The notes beneath the pieces are model-generated. The model searched no databases and was not told where the DNA came from. It saw only the letters and a list, made by a program, of their open reading frames with translations. A program made the translations under genes and the position numbers. From Rhodobacteraceae bacterium NBU2976 (GTDB lineage Bacteria; Pseudomonadota; Alphaproteobacteria; Rhodobacterales; Rhodobacteraceae): a stretch of 64,000 bases of DNA. Below are positions 18,671 to 28,444 of the stretch, in pieces; position 1 is the stretch's first letter; every line of letters begins with the position of its first letter. Where the stretch lies: positions 558,001-622,000 of the forward strand of contig JALPRQ010000001.1 of the NCBI GenBank assembly GCA_023630215.1. Reading direction: 5' to 3'.

Positions 18671-20313
18671 ATGTGGCAAGGGATATGCATGTGGACCTAG
18701 CAGCAGACAAGGACTGGTGGCGCGGTGCGGTGATCTATCAGATCTATCCACGCTCGTTCCAGGACAGCAATGGCGACGGGATCGGCGATCTGGCCGGGAT
18801 CGTGGACCGCCTGCCATATGTTGCCAGCCTTGGGGTTGATGCGATCTGGATATCGCCGTTCTTCACCTCGCCGATGAAGGATTTCGGGTATGACGTTTCG
18901 GATTACCGTGACGTGGACCCGATGTTCGGGACGCTGGCGGATTTCGACCGGCTGATCGACACGGCGCATGGGCTGGGGCTGAAGGTGATGATTGATCTGG
19001 TGCTGTCGCACACGTCCGACCAGCACCCGTGGTTCGTTGAAAGCCGTTCCAGCCGGGACAATCCCAAGGCCGATTGGTATGTTTGGGCGGACGCAAAACC
19101 GGACGGAACGCCACCCAACAATTGGCTGTCGATTTTTGGCGGTCCGGGCTGGGAATGGGATGCGGGGCGGCTGCAATATTACCAGCACAATTTCCTGACC
19201 GCCCAGCCGGATTTGAACTTCCACAATCCGGATGTGCAGGATGCGCTTCTGGACGTTGTCCGTTTCTGGTTGGAACGCGGTGTAGATGGGTTCCGGCTGG
19301 ACACGATCAATTTCTATTTCTGCGACAAAGAATTGCGCGATAATCCGGCCCTGCCGCCGGAGGAACGAAACGACAGCATCGCGCCAGCCGTGAATCCCTA
19401 TAACTACCAGCGGCATCTATATGACAAGAACCGGCCGGAGAATTTGGATTTCCTCCGCCGTTTGCGCGCGCTGATGGACGAATACCCTGCGATTGCTGCT
19501 GTGGGTGAGGTTGGTGATGCACAGCGAGGTATGGAGATCATGGGCGAATACACCCGTGGCGATGATCTGATGCAGATGTGCTATGCGTTTGAATTCCTCG
19601 CCGGTGATCCGCTGACGGCGGATCGTGTCAGCGAGGTGTTGCAGCACTTCGCGACTGCGGCTGCTGATGGCTGGGCGTGCTGGGCCTTTTCCAATCATGA
19701 CGTTGTCCGCCATGCCAGCCGCTGGGGGCTGGATGACGCGGCGAAACGGATGTTCATGTCGCTGCTGATGACCCTGCGCGGGTCGGTGTGTCTGTATCAG
19801 GGCGAGGAGCTGGGCCTGACCGAAGCCGACGTCGCGTTCGAAGATCTGCAAGACCCTTACGGCATCCAGTTCTGGCCGGAATTCAAGGGCCGCGATGGCT
19901 GTCGGACCCCGATGGTCTGGACGTCCGAAGTACCAAATGGCGGCTTCAGCGATGGCAAACCTTGGCTGCCCGTGTCCCCTCAGCACCTGCCGGTGGCGGT
20001 CGCGACGCAGGAAAACAACGCGTTTTCGATGCTGGCTCATTACCGCCGCATGATTTCGTTCCGCAAATCGCACCCGGCCATCACCAAGGGCACGATGGAG
20101 TTGAACGCGCCCGAAGGGACTGTCATCAGCTTCTTCCGCCGCGACGCGGACGAGACTTTCTTCTGCGCCTTCAACATGGGCACCGAGGCCCAAGACATCG
20201 CCCTGCCGGATGGCGAGTGGCACATGCATGACGGGTTGGAATTCAGCGCCCGGATCAAGAACGACAAAATTCACATACCCGCGCATCAAGCGTTCATCGC
20301 GCATAAAATATAA
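18667..20313 (+). CDS. aglA: Alpha-glucosidase, GH13
   Basis: This 548-residue cytoplasmic glycoside hydrolase family 13 enzyme splits imported alpha-glucosides to glucose and a second sugar. The family motifs are intact: the nucleophile Asp212 in GFRLDTINF, the acid/base Glu281 in AVGEVGD, and the transition-state Asp345 in SNHDVVR, plus the conserved DLVLSHTSDQHPWF segment. No signal peptide is present, consistent with action after uptake. Its start overlaps the aglG stop (ATGA). Confidence 0.95.
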   Translation: MNVARDMHVDLAADKDWWRGAVIYQIYPRSFQDSNGDGIGDLAGIVDRLPYVASLGVDAIWISPFFTSPMKDFGYDVSDYRDVDPMFGTLADFDRLIDTAHGLGLKVMIDLVLSHTSDQHPWFVESRSSRDNPKADWYVWADAKPDGTPPNNWLSIFGGPGWEWDAGRLQYYQHNFLTAQPDLNFHNPDVQDALLDVVRFWLERGVDGFRLDTINFYFCDKELRDNPALPPEERNDSIAPAVNPYNYQRHLYDKNRPENLDFLRRLRALMDEYPAIAAVGEVGDAQRGMEIMGEYTRGDDLMQMCYAFEFLAGDPLTADRVSEVLQHFATAAADGWACWAFSNHDVVRHASRWGLDDAAKRMFMSLLMTLRGSVCLYQGEELGLTEADVAFEDLQDPYGIQFWPEFKGRDGCRTPMVWTSEVPNGGFSDGKPWLPVSPQHLPVAVATQENNAFSMLAHYRRMISFRKSHPAITKGTMELNAPEGTVISFFRRDADETFFCAFNMGTEAQDIALPDGEWHMHDGLEFSARIKNDKIHIPAHQAFIAHKI

Positions 20314-20327
20314 GGGGGAGATTAACC

Positions 20328-21419
20328 ATGGCTGACCTGAAACTGACAGATGTCGCGAAATCCTACGGCCCGGTAAATGTGCTGGAGCATATCAACCTCG
20401 ACATCGAAACTGGCGAACTGATCGTGTTCGTTGGCCCCTCGGGCTGCGGGAAATCGACGTTGCTACGTATGATTGCCGGTCTGGAAAAGATCACGGGTGG
20501 CGAATTGCAGATCGACGGGCAGCGCATGAATGACGTGCCCCCGGCGCAGCGCGGAATTGCGATGGTGTTCCAGTCTTATGCGCTTTATCCCCACATGACC
20601 GTGCGTGACAACATGTCGTTCGCGCTGAAACTGGCGAAGAAAACGCCGGCGGAAATCGATGCGGCGGTGACAAAAGCGGCGAAAATCCTGCAACTGGAAC
20701 CCTATCTGGATCGTCTGCCCAAGGCCTTGTCCGGTGGTCAGCGTCAGCGCGTTGCGATCGGGCGCTCGATCGTGCGGGACCCGAAGGTTTATCTGTTTGA
20801 CGAACCGCTGTCGAACCTCGATGCCGCCTTGCGCGTGGCGACCCGGATCGAGATTGCGCAGCTCAAGGAATCCATGCCGGACTCGACCATGATCTATGTG
20901 ACGCATGACCAAGTAGAGGCGATGACATTGGCGTCGCGCATCGTCGTACTGGCGAACAAAGGCATCGCGCAGGTTGGCAGCCCGCTAGAATTATACGAAC
21001 GTCCCAACAGTGAATTCGTAGCGCAGTTCATCGGATCGCCCGCCATGAACCTGTTCCCCGGAGAGGTCACATCCACCGGCGCAAGCACGGCGCTATCCCT
21101 TGTCGGCGGTGGTCACGCGACCGCCCCGATTGCCTCGGTCGATGGGGATAAGGGTCAGACCTTCAACCTTGGCGTTCGTCCCGAAGATATGATCGTGACC
21201 GAAGGAGATAATTTTATCTTCGAGGGCGACGTGAATTACATCGAAGCGCTGGGAGAGGTGACCCTCGTCTATTTCCAATCCCACAGTGGCGAGCATCCGG
21301 TGATTGCCAAACTGCCCGACATCCAGCGCTTTGACAAAGGCCAGAAGCTGCGTTTGACGGCTGACCCGGCAAAAATGCACTTGTTTGACACAAAAGGGGT
21401 GTCGCTGCTGTATCGTTGA
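20328..21419 (+). CDS. aglK: Alpha-glucoside ABC transporter ATP-binding protein
   Basis: This 363-residue MalK-type ATPase powers the AglEFG importer. Walker A is GPSGCGKST, the signature is LSGGQRQR, and Walker B plus D-loop are VYLFDEPLSNLDA. An H-loop follows in YVTHDQVEA. The C-terminal 120 residues form the TOBE/OB-fold domain typical of MalK-type proteins, which can bind regulators. An AGGGGGAG ribosome-binding site precedes the ATG. It is the last gene of the agl operon. Confidence 0.94.
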   Translation: MADLKLTDVAKSYGPVNVLEHINLDIETGELIVFVGPSGCGKSTLLRMIAGLEKITGGELQIDGQRMNDVPPAQRGIAMVFQSYALYPHMTVRDNMSFALKLAKKTPAEIDAAVTKAAKILQLEPYLDRLPKALSGGQRQRVAIGRSIVRDPKVYLFDEPLSNLDAALRVATRIEIAQLKESMPDSTMIYVTHDQVEAMTLASRIVVLANKGIAQVGSPLELYERPNSEFVAQFIGSPAMNLFPGEVTSTGASTALSLVGGGHATAPIASVDGDKGQTFNLGVRPEDMIVTEGDNFIFEGDVNYIEALGEVTLVYFQSHSGEHPVIAKLPDIQRFDKGQKLRLTADPAKMHLFDTKGVSLLYR

Positions 21420-21489
21420 CGCTTTTCAGATGGCGTAAATTGACCTATACATCCCCAACGCCCGACAGGACGGGTGATGGGGAGTTATC

Positions 21490-22089
21490 ATGCCAGTTTC
21501 AAAATCCATTCGTATTTTTGCCCTAGCAACCGGTCTTCTTGTCTCGGTGTCGGCGGCGGCATCCTTGTTCGAGACAAGCGCGACCGCGCAGACACAGGAC
21601 GGAGATTCGCTGCCAATTGAACGCACTGATCCCAGTGCAACCACAGCAATTTATGGCGATTGGACTGTAAACTGTAGCACCGTTGGCGAAAGTGATGCGA
21701 AGCGCAAGATATGCGAATCCGTCCAGATCATTCGTGTCCGCCCCTCTAATCAAGCGATTGCCAAGATTGCGATTGGCAAGCTGCCCGAAGCCGATGAGGT
21801 CACAATTGTGATTCAGACACTGGCTGGCGTTTGGTTGCGTGATCCTGTGGTGTTTGCGGCCAGTGCACAAGAGGGAGCTCCCAGTGTCGAAGCAAGCTAT
21901 ACCCGCTGCCTGAACGGCGCCTGTTTTGCCGAGGCAGTGCTACCAACCAGCATGATTTCTGCCCTGATTGGTGCGCCGGATGCGGCATCTGCTCTGATGA
22001 CCTATACAGGTCGCCAACGAACCAATCTGCGCATTGACGTATCATTGGACGGGTTCGCGGCAGCCCTTGCCGCCGCGCTGGAAAACTAG
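21490..22089 (+). CDS. IalB-family (invasion-associated locus B) exported protein
   Basis: This 199-residue protein has an N-terminal signal segment (IRIFALATGLLVSVSAAASL). The mature part fits the IalB family: it opens with YGDWTVNCS, continues with a CESVQI segment, and later has RCLNGACFAEAVL. The four cysteines probably form two disulfides. IalB proteins are widespread periplasmic or outer-membrane-associated proteins of alphaproteobacteria with no defined biochemical role; the name comes from Bartonella. It is 70 bases downstream of aglK on the same strand but has its own GGGGAG ribosome-binding site and is probably independent. It converges on xylG. Confidence 0.85.
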   Translation: MPVSKSIRIFALATGLLVSVSAAASLFETSATAQTQDGDSLPIERTDPSATTAIYGDWTVNCSTVGESDAKRKICESVQIIRVRPSNQAIAKIAIGKLPEADEVTIVIQTLAGVWLRDPVVFAASAQEGAPSVEASYTRCLNGACFAEAVLPTSMISALIGAPDAASALMTYTGRQRTNLRIDVSLDGFAAALAAALEN

Positions 22090-22098
22090 ACGCTCGCG

Positions 22099-22848
22099 TC
22101 AGGTCAGATGTTCGGGCTTCTTGCCCAGAATGATCATGGCGAGGATATCATCTTCGGTAACCTCGTCCACTTTCACGACGCCCACCAGCTCGCCGTTTTT
22201 CATCACGGCTGCGCGGTCACATAGCGCTTTGACCTGATGAACATCATGGTCGATCAGAAAAATACCAATGCCTTCGGATTTTAACTGGTCGATCAGTTCT
22301 GCCACCATTTGCGTTTCGTGCGGTCCCAATGCGGCAGTGGGTTCGTCCATGATCAGAATCTTGGCGTTGAAATAGACCGCGCGCGCAATGGCAACAGACT
22401 GGCGCTGTCCACCCGACAGGGCCGACACGGGGGCCGAGAATTTTTGGAAATTCGGATTCAGACGCCCCATGATCTTGCGAGTTTCCGCTTCCATAGCATC
22501 GTCATCAACCAACCCGAATTTGTTCACAAGTTCTCGCCCAAGAAACAGGTTGGATGCGGCATCAAGATTATCGGCAAGCGCCAAGGTCTGATAGATCGTT
22601 TCGATATGATAGGAACGGGCGTCGCGCGGATTGTTGATCGTCGCCTTTTCACCGTTGACATAAATCTCGCCCGCGTCCGCTTTATAGGCGCCCGACAGGC
22701 ATTTGATCAAAGTGGATTTGCCCGCGCCGTTATGGCCCAGCAGGCCGACCACTTCGCCAGGATAAAGATCAACCGAGACATGGTCGACAGCTTTGATCCC
22801 GCCAAAGGAAATCTGGATATCGCGCATTTCGACAAGAGGTGTGGACAT
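22099..22848 (-). CDS. xylG: Xylose-type sugar ABC transporter ATP-binding protein (single domain)
   Basis: This 249-residue ABC ATPase energises xylose-type sugar uptake. Walker A is GHNGAGKST, the signature is [14 protein letters not shown], and Walker B is [11 protein letters not shown]. Enterobacterial XylG is about twice as long because it carries two ATPase domains in tandem. This one has a single domain and must work as a homodimer, as in the FrcA-type systems of rhizobia. The ATG at 22848 is preferred over upstream in-frame starts because the preceding sequence belongs to the permease gene. It ends the xylF-xylH-xylG unit. Confidence 0.85.
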   Translation of the reverse strand: MSTPLVEMRDIQISFGGIKAVDHVSVDLYPGEVVGLLGHNGAGKSTLIKCLSGAYKADAGEIYVNGEKATINNPRDARSYHIETIYQTLALADNLDAASNLFLGRELVNKFGLVDDDAMEAETRKIMGRLNPNFQKFSAPVSALSGGQRQSVAIARAVYFNAKILIMDEPTAALGPHETQMVAELIDQLKSEGIGIFLIDHDVHQVKALCDRAAVMKNGELVGVVKVDEVTEDDILAMIILGKKPEHLT

Positions 22849-22850
22849 GA

Positions 22851-24380
22851 TTATGCGCCTCCATTCTGGAACAATAGACCGATAGCAATTTGAACAATGG
22901 CGAGGATCGCCAGAACCAATGCGGATCTGGGCCAGATGATCCGCCAGAAATAGGTAACAGCCAACGCCAATACCGTGACCAGCAATCCCCAGGTCCAACT
23001 GACGAAGAACGTAATCAGCAGGGCTGCCATGATCAGGTGGAACAGGATGGTCGCCGGGCGGATGGCGTGATTGCGCGACGCAATGTCGATTAACACAGCT
23101 TCGACCAGCACCGCGCCGACCACGATGGATTGCAACGGGGCATCAACGCCAACCATCGCCATCCCGGATTGAAGTGATTGCATAATCAGGGCGCCGATGA
23201 TCGCGCCGTAAATTGTGCCGATACCTCCGGAAAGGGCCGTGCCGCCAATAACAGCAGCAGCAATCACACGCAATTCATCGAGTGTTCCAAGATCGTTGCC
23301 GACCGCCCCCAAACGAGCCGAGGCGATAACTGAGGCGATTGCCGTCAACGCACCCATCAAGGCGAAGATTTTGACCGTTAGCCAACGTGTGTTGATCCCG
23401 GACAATTCTGCGGCATCCGGGTTACCGCCCGTCGCATAGATATAGCGGCCAAAGCGGGTGCGCTTGGCGATGAATGTCATGACAATGGCGACTGCCAGAA
23501 CGATCACCACCGGAATCGCTATCCCGTGGGCAAGGCTGATACCCTCGGCGGGGATCTCCATTCCGCGGGCCTCGGCGATACGGATCGCCGCACGTTCCGG
23601 GATTGGATAAGCAACCATCAGGGCGGCGAACCCCATGATCAGCAGCATAACGATGCCGCCGAGGGCCAGTTCCGCCCAAACCGGTTTTACGGTAAAGCCA
23701 TGTGCCGCCTTGTTCCGGCGGCTTGTGTAGAGCATCAAAAGCGCCGCGAGTGATGCGACCACGCCCAGAAGCCATGACAGGTTCGCGCCCAGCGTGCCCT
23801 CGGCACCACCGCCGAGCAGTTTGAAAACCGGGTCCAATGGGGACACCGTTTGGCCGGAGGTGACCCACCAGGCCGCACCGCGCCAGATAAGATAGCCTCC
23901 AAGCGTAACGATAAAGGCGGGGATCGTCAGATAGCCAACAAGCCACCCCTGAAACGCGCCGATCGCAATGCCGACGCCCAGACCCGCCGCAACGGTGATC
24001 ACCCAGATCGCGGGATGACCAAGGCCAAGATATTGGGGCAGAATATGCAGCTGCAACGTGCCCATGATCATCCCGATCAAGCCCAGCATGGAGCCGACGG
24101 ACAGATCAATATGTCGGGTGACAATCACGAACACCATTCCCGTCGCCATGACGGCCACGGAAGCGGTTTGCACAGACAAGTTGAACAGGTTGCGCGGAGA
24201 CAGGAAGTTTCCGTCAATCAGCTTGGCATAAATGTTCCACCAGGGTGGAGTGCCCTCTATCTGTGGGTTGTCCGTGACATACTGAAACAGCAGCCAGACC
24301 AATAGCAACGCGCCGATCATACCCAGTAGTCGTGTATCTACACCTAGGTCCTTGATCAGTTTTTTGGCGAAATTCATCAT
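22851..24380 (-). CDS. xylH: Xylose-type sugar ABC transporter permease with C-terminal extension
   Basis: This 509-residue permease of the ribose/xylose (BPD_transp_2) family has the segment [17 protein letters not shown] and the cytoplasmic [12 protein letters not shown] loop that contacts the ATPase. It is longer than the usual 390-430 residues. A central insert of about 50 residues lies near residues 220-270, and a hydrophobic extension of about 75 residues follows the family's normal end ([13 protein letters not shown]) with two or three extra membrane segments. The start is one of two adjacent ATGs after a GGGGG tract, and 24380 is chosen. It lies between xylF and xylG. Confidence 0.85.
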   Translation of the reverse strand: MMNFAKKLIKDLGVDTRLLGMIGALLLVWLLFQYVTDNPQIEGTPPWWNIYAKLIDGNFLSPRNLFNLSVQTASVAVMATGMVFVIVTRHIDLSVGSMLGLIGMIMGTLQLHILPQYLGLGHPAIWVITVAAGLGVGIAIGAFQGWLVGYLTIPAFIVTLGGYLIWRGAAWWVTSGQTVSPLDPVFKLLGGGAEGTLGANLSWLLGVVASLAALLMLYTSRRNKAAHGFTVKPVWAELALGGIVMLLIMGFAALMVAYPIPERAAIRIAEARGMEIPAEGISLAHGIAIPVVIVLAVAIVMTFIAKRTRFGRYIYATGGNPDAAELSGINTRWLTVKIFALMGALTAIASVIASARLGAVGNDLGTLDELRVIAAAVIGGTALSGGIGTIYGAIIGALIMQSLQSGMAMVGVDAPLQSIVVGAVLVEAVLIDIASRNHAIRPATILFHLIMAALLITFFVSWTWGLLVTVLALAVTYFWRIIWPRSALVLAILAIVQIAIGLLFQNGGA

Positions 24381-24460
24381 TATGCCCCCGAAATAAACGC
24401 ATCGGTCTTCGCACACAGGTGCGAATGTCTACTGTATACCGATTTCAGAAGATGGTGATA

Positions 24461-24486
24461 GGCTCTCCGTCCGAAAACGGAGAGCC
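24461..24486 (-). promoter_or_regulatory. Stem-loop between xylF and xylH
   Basis: A perfect 10-base-pair stem (GGCTCTCCGT at 24461-24470 with ACGGAGAGCC at 24477-24486) with a 6-base loop lies 10 bases after the xylF stop. There is no U-tract on the transcribed strand. It probably stabilises the xylF message or reduces read-through into xylH. Confidence 0.75.
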
Positions 24487-24496
24487 AAGGTTACCT

Positions 24497-25522
24497 TTAG
24501 TCGCAAACAGCGCGTGTACCTGCTGCAACACCTGCGCAGAGCGCGTCTTTGGTGATCCAGCCAGCGTCAAGCACGACATTCAGGTTGTCGGCGGTGATCG
24601 GAACGGGTGCCAAGAAGACAGCGTTCACGTCATTGCCACCAGGAGTGGTGAACTTGACTGCACCGTCAACAGCATCACCCATGGCACCACCGGCAAGTGC
24701 AACAGCGATTTCGCCAGCCGCACGACCCAGTTCACGAGCGTCTTTCCAGACCGATACCGTCTGTGTTCCCAATGCAACGCGGTTCAGCGCAGCGTGGTCA
24801 CCGTCCTGACCGGATACTGGAATGCCTTCCATACCCTGTGCGGTCAGCGCAGCAACAACACCACCAGCCGTACCATCATTCGACGCAACAACAGCGTCAA
24901 CGCCGTTGTTGGTTTCGGTCAGGATCTGCTCCATGTTGCGTTGTGCGTTCGCGGGCAGCCAGCCGTCGGTGTAAGCTTCACCAACGATTTCGATGTCACC
25001 AGCGTCGATTGCCGCCTGCAGGATTTCCTGCTGACCACCACGCAGGAAGTCTGCGTTCGGGTCGGTCGGCGAACCTTTGATCATGACATAGCGACCGCTT
25101 GGTGCGGCTTCCAGAACGGCAGCAGCCTGCATACGACCAACTTCGACGTTGTCGAAAGTCAGATAGAATGCGCGGCTGTCTTCGATCAAACGGTCATACG
25201 CAATGACCGGAATGCCTTCGTTAGCGGCGGCGTCTACAGCCGGACCAACTGCCGATGCGTCCTGTGCCAGAATGATCAGCACGTCAGCACCCTGAGCGAT
25301 CAGGTTTTCAACGTCGGTCAGCTGTTTCCCTGAAGAGCTTTGTGCGTCAGCAGAGATATAGGTAGCGCCAGCGGCTTCCAAAGCGGCTTTAATAGCAGCT
25401 TCGTCAGTTTTCCAGCGTTCTTCCTGAAAGTTGGACCAGCTTACACCAACTGTCTGCGCCATAACCGAAGTGGTCATGCCGAGGCCTACCGCCACAGAGG
25501 CGATAAATCCGAGTTTTTTCAT
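24497..25522 (-). CDS. xylF: D-xylose-binding periplasmic protein
   Basis: This 341-residue binding protein has the signal peptide MKKLGFIASVAVGLGMTTSVMAQ. The mature part follows E. coli XylF closely in pattern: ERWKTDEAAIKAALEAAGA, QGADVLIILAQD, IPVIAYDRLI, DGWLPANAQRNMEQIL, VVASNDGTAGGVVAAL and SGQDGDHAALNRVALGTQT. It therefore most likely binds D-xylose. A Cys pair near the C-terminus (KDALCAGVAAGTRAVCD) may form a disulfide. The ATG at 25522 follows GGGAGGATATT; upstream in-frame ATGs have no such site. It is divergent from a ROK regulator, as in alphaproteobacterial xyl clusters. Confidence 0.92.
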   Translation of the reverse strand: MKKLGFIASVAVGLGMTTSVMAQTVGVSWSNFQEERWKTDEAAIKAALEAAGATYISADAQSSSGKQLTDVENLIAQGADVLIILAQDASAVGPAVDAAANEGIPVIAYDRLIEDSRAFYLTFDNVEVGRMQAAAVLEAAPSGRYVMIKGSPTDPNADFLRGGQQEILQAAIDAGDIEIVGEAYTDGWLPANAQRNMEQILTETNNGVDAVVASNDGTAGGVVAALTAQGMEGIPVSGQDGDHAALNRVALGTQTVSVWKDARELGRAAGEIAVALAGGAMGDAVDGAVKFTTPGGNDVNAVFLAPVPITADNLNVVLDAGWITKDALCAGVAAGTRAVCD

Positions 25523-25600
25523 AATATCCTCCCAATCTGATATTTCGCGGCAACACTCGCAGATTCGCCGCGATTTGTTGACTATGATATATTTAATTTT

Positions 25601-25632
25601 GAGACGCAAATTTATTATATTGATATGCAAAT
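25601..25632. promoter_or_regulatory. xylF promoter with paired direct repeats
   Basis: Two copies of GA(G/T)A(C/T)GCAAAT lie at 25601-25611 and 25622-25632, exactly 21 bases (two helical turns) apart. A perfect TATAAT on the minus strand (25614-25619) sits between them in the right orientation for xylF, which starts about 90 bases further on. The layout suggests a ROK repressor dimer covering the -10 region. No strong -35 box is visible. Confidence 0.5.
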
Positions 25633-25698
25633 CAAAAAGTTCTTGCTGGACAAGCTTAACCCGGACATTGTTCTTTAGCCGCGAGGAGCGAATAGGCA

Positions 25699-26925
25699 TT
25701 GACGGATCAAAAAGACAAGCTGCGTGCAGATCATCGTAAACCCGGCAATGCGCTGGTTTTTGCGGTAATTCAGCGTGATGCGCCACTGGCACGAATTGAT
25801 ATTGCCCGCGAAACAGGGCTTAGCCCCGCCACCGTTACCAGCATTACCGCTGACCTACTGGCGCGCGGATTGGTGCAGGAAGTGGAAACCCCCGGTGATC
25901 AGTTAACCGGAAAGCGCGGGCGGCCACGAGTGGATCTTAAGATTCGGGGCGAAGCGCACCTGGTCGCGGGTTTGAAGCTTTCGGACAAGCTTGCCTCTAT
26001 CGTTTTGCTGGATTTTGAAGGTAATCGTATCAGCGAACATATTGCGGCCACACCAAATTCCGTGCTGAGTTCACAGGAAGCCGTGGCATTTATGAAATCA
26101 TCGCTGACGGACGCGCTGTCACAGCAGGACCTGTCATTGTCGGATCTGTCCGCGGTGGGATTGGGAATGCCGGGTTTGATTGATGCGGATGCCGGAATGG
26201 TCCATTGGTCGCCCAGCATCTCCGAGCGCAATGTCCCCTTGCAGAAGCTAATGTCTGATGCGCTTGGCGTTCAAAGCTTTATCGACAATGATGCCAACTT
26301 GGTTGCCAAAGCGGAACAAATGTATGGCGTTGGCAAGAATATCGAAAATTTCCTGGTTGTGACGGTCGAACAGGGCGTGGGTATGGGCATCGTTGTGAAC
26401 GGCGAGCTTTATCGCGGCACCAAAGGGCGAGCCGCCGAATTGGGCCACACGAAAGTGCATCAGGATGGCGCATTGTGTCGGTGCGGGCAGCGCGGATGTC
26501 TGGAAGCCTATGTGGGCGACTATGCCTTGCTGCGCGAGGCTGCGACAGCGCGGGTCGCGGTGCAGGGCGAAGACGCAACAGACCAGATGAAATCGCTGTT
26601 TGCCGCCGCCGATAGCGGCAACGAAACTGCCCGCGGGATCATCAGGCGGTCAGGTCGCATGTTTGCGATGGGGTTGGGGAATATCGTGAATATTTTCGCC
26701 CCTGAACTGATCATCGTTTCCAGCGAGCGGATGGAGGGCAATCCCGAATATATCGCCGCCGTTCTGGATGAAATGCGTGACTCGGTTGTTCAAATCGGCG
26801 GTCCCGCCCCCGAAGTGCAATTGCACAAGTGGGATGTGTATATGTGGGCGCTTGGAGCAGCATCCTATGCAATTGAAAAAGTTACCGAACTGTCGCTTGC
26901 GGGGTCACTTGCGGATAAATCTTAG
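25699..26925 (+). CDS. ROK family transcriptional regulator, XylR-like
   Basis: This 408-residue protein has an N-terminal winged helix (IARETGLSPATVTSITADLLARGLV) and a ROK sugar-kinase-like domain. That domain contains the ROK zinc motif CRCGQRGCLEAYVG and the ELGHTKV segment. ROK regulators of this length repress sugar operons until the sugar binds. It is divergent from xylF, so xylose control is likely. The start is a TTG at 25699, ten bases after GAGGAG; no ATG is placed as well in this frame. Its last 59 bases overlap the next gene. Confidence 0.87.
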   Translation: MTDQKDKLRADHRKPGNALVFAVIQRDAPLARIDIARETGLSPATVTSITADLLARGLVQEVETPGDQLTGKRGRPRVDLKIRGEAHLVAGLKLSDKLASIVLLDFEGNRISEHIAATPNSVLSSQEAVAFMKSSLTDALSQQDLSLSDLSAVGLGMPGLIDADAGMVHWSPSISERNVPLQKLMSDALGVQSFIDNDANLVAKAEQMYGVGKNIENFLVVTVEQGVGMGIVVNGELYRGTKGRAAELGHTKVHQDGALCRCGQRGCLEAYVGDYALLREAATARVAVQGEDATDQMKSLFAAADSGNETARGIIRRSGRMFAMGLGNIVNIFAPELIIVSSERMEGNPEYIAAVLDEMRDSVVQIGGPAPEVQLHKWDVYMWALGAASYAIEKVTELSLAGSLADKS

Positions 26926-28444
26926 CCTTTTGGGGATATTGCTGGCGTCACAAGCAACGAGCGCGCCGGTCTTTGTCCGGGTCATGCCCGAGCTTGATCA
27001 TCAGTATATCGGTGGATGGGAACATTTCGTCGGCGGTGGCGTTGCCGTGTTCGATTGCAATGGTGACACTCTGGCTGACCTCTATCTTGCCGGGGGCGAA
27101 GCAGATGCGATTCTGTTGGTCAATCAGTCAGGTGCGGACGTCGCCTTTGCCGAACAAACCCCTGACAGTCTGCGTTTGACCGGGGTGATTGGTGCCTACC
27201 CGTTTGATTTCGATAATGATGGATGGCTTGATCTGTTCGTGTTGCGGGTGGGTGAGAACCTTTTGATGAAGGGATTGCCAGACTGCCAGTTTCAAAATGC
27301 TGGCGCAGAACTGGGCTATCGCGACGTGGAAGCATGGTCGACGGCCTTTTCCGCGACTTGGGAGGATGGCGAGACCTTTCCAACATTTGCCGTCGGCAAT
27401 TACGTCGACCGAAACGATCCCAATGGTCCGTTTCAGGCGTGTGACACGAATTACCTGTATCGGCCGTCACAATATGACACGCCTATTGCGCTGGACCCCG
27501 GATATTGTCCGCTATCGATGCTGTTCACGGATTGGGGACGGAACGGGCGACAGGATTTGCGGGTCAGCAACGACCGGCATTATTACGTTCGCGGAGGCGA
27601 AGAGCAGATGTGGGCGATGGAACCCACTCCGCGCTTGTTCACCGAGGCTGACGGGTGGCGGTCATTTTCGATCTGGGGCATGGGAATCGCGTCCGAGGAT
27701 CTTACCGGTGATGGACTGCCCGAGATTTATCTGTCCTCGATGGGGGATCAGAAATTCCAAATGCTGGACGTGACCGCGACGGGACCAACCTATCAGGATG
27801 CCACCTACAGTTTCGGCACGACTGCGCATCGCCCGTATATCGGTGATGAGGGTCGCCCCTCGACCGGGTGGCATATTGCCTTTGGTGATGTGGATAATGA
27901 CGGGCGGTCGGATGCGTTTATCGCGAAGGGAAATGTCGAACAGATGCCCGACGCAGCGATGGAGGACCCCAACAACCTGTTGATGCAACAGCCAGATGGG
28001 ACATTTGCGGAAATCGGTGACGTTGCCGGTATCGCGACAACCGACCGTAGTCGTGGGGCAACATTGTGGGATTTCAACAATGACGGTTTGTTAGATATCG
28101 CCGTGGTAAACAGGCGTGCGCCGGTGGAAATTTATCAGAACCGCACCGCCGATGCCGGAAACTGGATCGCGTTCAATCTGCGTCAGGACGGGGCAAACAG
28201 GTTTGTTATTGGTGGTTGGATTGAAGTGCAAACGCCTGACGGCTCGCGGTTTCGCGAACTGGTGGTAGGCGGTGGGCATGCCGGTGGCGGGTTGGGCACG
28301 GTGCATGTCGGTTTGGGTTCCGAGAGCGAGGCAAGGTTGCGGGTCCATTGGCCCGATGGCGGAACGAGCGACTGGGTTACGCTTGACGTCAACCAACCCT
28401 ATCAGATCAGCCGTTCGGGACAGAACCTATTGGTCGATCGGTAG
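26867..28444 (+). CDS. Exported VCBS/ASPIC-UnbV repeat protein (CRTAC1 family)
   Basis: This protein of about 525 residues has a signal peptide ending near LLASQATSA. It contains at least five calcium-binding-type FG-GAP/VCBS repeats (DCNGDTLADLYL, DFDNDGWLDLFV, DLTGDGLPEIYL, DVDNDGRSDAFI, DFNNDGLLDIAV) that predict a beta-propeller, and then a C-terminal ASPIC/UnbV domain (GGWIEVQTPDG, VHVGLGS, RVHWPDGGTSDW). The family is secreted or surface-bound and its function is poorly defined. The likely start at 26867 lies inside the 3' end of the ROK gene in another frame; a later start is possible. The 3' end overlaps that of the cytochrome peroxidase gene by 18 bases. Confidence 0.82.
   Translation: MQLKKLPNCRLRGHLRINLSLLGILLASQATSAPVFVRVMPELDHQYIGGWEHFVGGGVAVFDCNGDTLADLYLAGGEADAILLVNQSGADVAFAEQTPDSLRLTGVIGAYPFDFDNDGWLDLFVLRVGENLLMKGLPDCQFQNAGAELGYRDVEAWSTAFSATWEDGETFPTFAVGNYVDRNDPNGPFQACDTNYLYRPSQYDTPIALDPGYCPLSMLFTDWGRNGRQDLRVSNDRHYYVRGGEEQMWAMEPTPRLFTEADGWRSFSIWGMGIASEDLTGDGLPEIYLSSMGDQKFQMLDVTATGPTYQDATYSFGTTAHRPYIGDEGRPSTGWHIAFGDVDNDGRSDAFIAKGNVEQMPDAAMEDPNNLLMQQPDGTFAEIGDVAGIATTDRSRGATLWDFNNDGLLDIAVVNRRAPVEIYQNRTADAGNWIAFNLRQDGANRFVIGGWIEVQTPDGSRFRELVVGGGHAGGGLGTVHVGLGSESEARLRVHWPDGGTSDWVTLDVNQPYQISRSGQNLLVDR

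Noticed and set aside
22099-25522. Reading the transporter as a fructose FrcBCA system because of the short ATPase
   Set aside because: The binding protein follows the XylF pattern throughout and a ROK/XylR-type regulator is divergent, so xylose is the better call.
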